Assembly (NCBI GenBank): GCA_023412695.1
Contig: JAEYNG010000053.1
Coordinates: 1 to 6,543 of the forward strand
Origin: Planctomycetota bacterium
GTDB taxonomy: Bacteria > Planctomycetota > Phycisphaerae > Phycisphaerales > UBA1924
Direction of reading: 5' to 3'
Length of the DNA stretch: 6,543 nucleotides
Shown here in pieces: positions 4,810 through 6,543 of the stretch. The notes beneath the pieces are model-generated. The model did no database searches. It had not been told where the DNA came from and saw only the letters and a program-made list of their open reading frames with translations. The position numbers and the translations under genes are program-made. Position 1 is the stretch's first letter, and each line of letters begins with the position of its first letter.

Positions 4810-6543
4810 TCACGCGACGCCCGCCAGGCGCCGAACCGTCATGTCGAAGTTGTGGACCATGTTCGCGCGGAGGCCGTACACCACCGCGAGGTACGCGACC
4901 GCGGCGATGACGCAGCCGATCAGCAGGCCGATCCGTGCGGAGGCAAGGCCGAACTGGTTGACCGTGCTCGCCAAGGCATCCTCGGGGTAGATCGTCGAGA
5001 GCACCGCCGTCATCGGCGACAGGGCCGCGATCGCGGTGCCGACAAACTGGAAGTCGGTCCCGCTCTTGTACGCGCACAGGCCGACGATGCCGCTGACGAT
5101 TCCGACGACGCCGACCGTCGCGACGACCGCCGAGAGCGAGCCCTTGCTCTTGAGCGACCACTGCATGCCGACCATTACGCAGAACGCGATGAACGGGACC
5201 ATCACGACGCCGACGACGAGCCCCGCCTCCGGGAGCACCGCCGGCACCGGGATCGTGGCGCCCGTCTGTGTCCCGAGCACCGGCGCGTTGTAGATCACGC
5301 CGCCCTCGCGCGACAGGATGTCCATCTGCGCGAGCAGGACATACAGGCCGGCGATCAGGAGCGTCCCGACCGGCACGGCGATGAGCGGCAGCAGGTAGGC
5401 GACCATGCCGCGCATCTTGCCGCCGAGGTAGGACGCCGGCGTGATGGGCGTGGTGAGGAGCAGGTCGAGCGTGCCGTCCTCGCGCTCGCGTGCAACGGCC
5501 GTCGCGGCCATGTTCACCGCGACCAGCGAGATGACGGCCAGCTCGCCGATCACGGTGTAGAAGACCAAGTCGCGGAACACGGCCACGGGCATCGAGGTGC
5601 CGCTGCCATGGAAGTACAGCACGAGGGCAAGAGCCCAAAGCCCTCCGCAGACGATGAACGACCAGCGCGCGAGCATGCGGCCGAACGTGGCGTTGCGGGC
5701 CGCGGCCTCGCGCCAGGCGATCGGGTTGTGCCACACATGACGGGGCGGGCGGAACTCCGCACCCTTCGCGCCGAGGCCGAACATGCGGCGGTACCATGGG
5801 ATACCGCCGCGCCCGCGCATCCCGCCCAGCCCGGCGAGACCGCCGATGCGGACGGTGAACGTCGAGGCGATCATGAGCACCGCGCTCAGGCCCGCCGAGA
5901 GCCAGCACCACGTGTGCACGGGCTTCTCCAGGAACCACGCCGCGAGCCCGGTCTGCGAGCCCTGCGGCGCGGCGACATAGCCCGAGGGGTTCAGCAGCGC
6001 GGACAGCGCGAGGAACGGATTGATCGCCGTCATCCAGGTCACGCTCACGCCGCCGCCGTAGATCTGGTCGATCGCGTACGTGACGGCGAGGTAGCTGATC
6101 ACCGAGACGTAGAACGCGAAGACCGCACGCTTGCCGACAAGGCGGCTGACCGAGAGGGCAATGGCCATCGAGCCGACGAGCAGCGCAGCGCACGCCGCGA
6201 TCAGGTAGCTGGCGAAGATCGACGAGCCGGGCACGCCGCCGAAGTACTGGGTAAGCGCAAAGAGCGGCAGGCTTGAGAAGAGCAGGCCCAGGATGAAGAA
6301 CAACCGGCCGAAGAGGTTGCCCAGCACGATCTCGCCGGCGGACATGGGCGTGGTGAGCAGGATGTCCCACGTGCGCGGGTTGGCCTCCTGCGCGATCGCG
6401 CCGGCCATGAAGACGGGGGCGAGGATGCAGATGAGGGCGATCTGAAGGTAGGCGACGACAGCGAAGCTGCCCGACGCCGCCGCCGCGAGCTTGAGCTGCG
6501 AGAGCGGCCCAGCGCCCTGCATGGTGAGGAGCAGGTACAGGAG
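4810..6543 (-). CDS. Double-length ABC-2 type transporter permease (N-terminus beyond the window)
   Basis: An open frame of 577 residues runs off the right edge; the residues before the ATG at 6522 (LLYLLLT) are also coding-like, so the true start is probably outside. It is a very hydrophobic membrane protein with about twelve predicted membrane segments, for example residues 28-50, 80-97, 109-133 and 140-158 of the visible part. The ABC-2 permease signature occurs twice: EANPRTWDILLTTP (53-66) and EREDGTLDLLLTTP (353-366). Each is followed by a long hydrophobic helix and later by a similar NPFLAL (175-180) or SPMTAV (509-514) segment. This indicates two permease units fused into one chain, so a single polypeptide could form the pore. 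An ATPase subunit would be needed and is probably encoded just outside the window. The cargo cannot be inferred. Pirin lies 49 bases downstream. Overlapping long frames on both strands are GC-driven shadows. Confidence 0.85.
   Translation of the reverse strand, partial: LLYLLLTMQGAGPLSQLKLAAAASGSFAVVAYLQIALICILAPVFMAGAIAQEANPRTWDILLTTPMSAGEIVLGNLFGRLFFILGLLFSSLPLFALTQYFGGVPGSSIFASYLIAACAALLVGSMAIALSVSRLVGKRAVFAFYVSVISYLAVTYAIDQIYGGGVSVTWMTAINPFLALSALLNPSGYVAAPQGSQTGLAAWFLEKPVHTWCWLSAGLSAVLMIASTFTVRIGGLAGLGGMRGRGGIPWYRRMFGLGAKGAEFRPPRHVWHNPIAWREAAARNATFGRMLARWSFIVCGGLWALALVLYFHGSGTSMPVAVFRDLVFYTVIGELAVISLVAVNMAATAVAREREDGTLDLLLTTPITPASYLGGKMRGMVAYLLPLIAVPVGTLLIAGLYVLLAQMDILSREGGVIYNAPVLGTQTGATIPVPAVLPEAGLVVGVVMVPFIAFCVMVGMQWSLKSKGSLSAVVATVGVVGIVSGIVGLCAYKSGTDFQFVGTAIAALSPMTAVLSTIYPEDALASTVNQFGLASARIGLLIGCVIAAVAYLAVVYGLRANMVHNFDMTVRRLAGVA
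5444..5457 (-). repeat. Second copy of the ABC-2 LLTTP signature within the permease gene
   Basis: The 14 bases atgggcgtggtgag (plus-strand reading) are identical to those at 6344-6357, exactly 900 bases away, in the same frame. They encode the LTTP core of the signature (residues 363-366 of the visible protein). They mark an internal duplication of the permease unit rather than a mobile repeat. Confidence 0.7.
6344..6357 (-). repeat. First copy of the ABC-2 LLTTP signature within the permease gene
   Basis: This is the partner of the repeat at 5444-5457. It encodes LTTP at residues 63-66 of the visible protein, in the N-terminal permease unit. The surrounding DNA has diverged, so the duplication is old and the motif is kept by selection. 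Confidence 0.7.

Noticed and set aside
4693..6276. A 527-codon open frame on the + strand opposite the permease.
   Set aside because: It is very rich in R, H, D and A with no domain pattern; the - strand frame in the same place is a typical membrane protein with repeated ABC-2 signatures.
4757..6370. A 537-codon open frame on the - strand in another phase of the permease.
   Set aside because: Arginine- and histidine-rich shadow without hydrophobic periodicity, overlapping the pirin start and the true permease stop.

Overview
This is a high-GC bacterial stretch, roughly two-thirds G+C by eye, with coding genes strongly biased to C or G at the third codon position. A soluble FHA-GAF histidine kinase, a phospholipid N-methyltransferase-like enzyme, a double-length ABC-2 permease and weak Shine-Dalgarno signals together suggest a planctomycete, perhaps Phycisphaerae-like. 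That assignment is an inference; no taxonomic marker gene is present.

Left part, + strand: the window opens inside the 3' end of a probable class I SAM-dependent methyltransferase (1-300). A non-coding gap of about 430 bases follows. It contains a GC-rich hairpin with a GTAA tetraloop and, at its right end, two adjacent inverted repeats around a -10-like hexamer. These precede a compact type II toxin-antitoxin pair, a Phd/YefM-like antitoxin (734-1036) and a RelE/ParE-superfamily toxin (1041-1358). The pair has looser codon usage than its neighbours, which suggests later acquisition.

Centre, + strand: a cytoplasmic FHA-GAF-histidine kinase (1441-3156) has no response regulator beside it. An 84-base spacer with an imperfect hairpin separates it from a PmtA-like phospholipid N-methyltransferase (3241-3918).

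Right part, - strand: a pirin-family cupin (4053-4760) lies 49 bases downstream of a large membrane protein (4810 to beyond 6543), and the two probably share a transcript. The membrane protein is an ABC-2 type permease made of two homologous halves whose LLTTP signatures are exactly 300 codons apart. Its N-terminus is cut by the window edge and its ATPase partner is not in view.

The two gene blocks converge at 3919-4052. Two hairpins there look like overlapping terminators, one for each strand. No rRNA, tRNA, CRISPR array or insertion sequence was seen. I found no convincing new multi-gene system. The most notable items are the unusual H-box kinase, the fused-dimer permease, the recently acquired-looking toxin-antitoxin pair with its operator candidate, and the convergent terminator arrangement.
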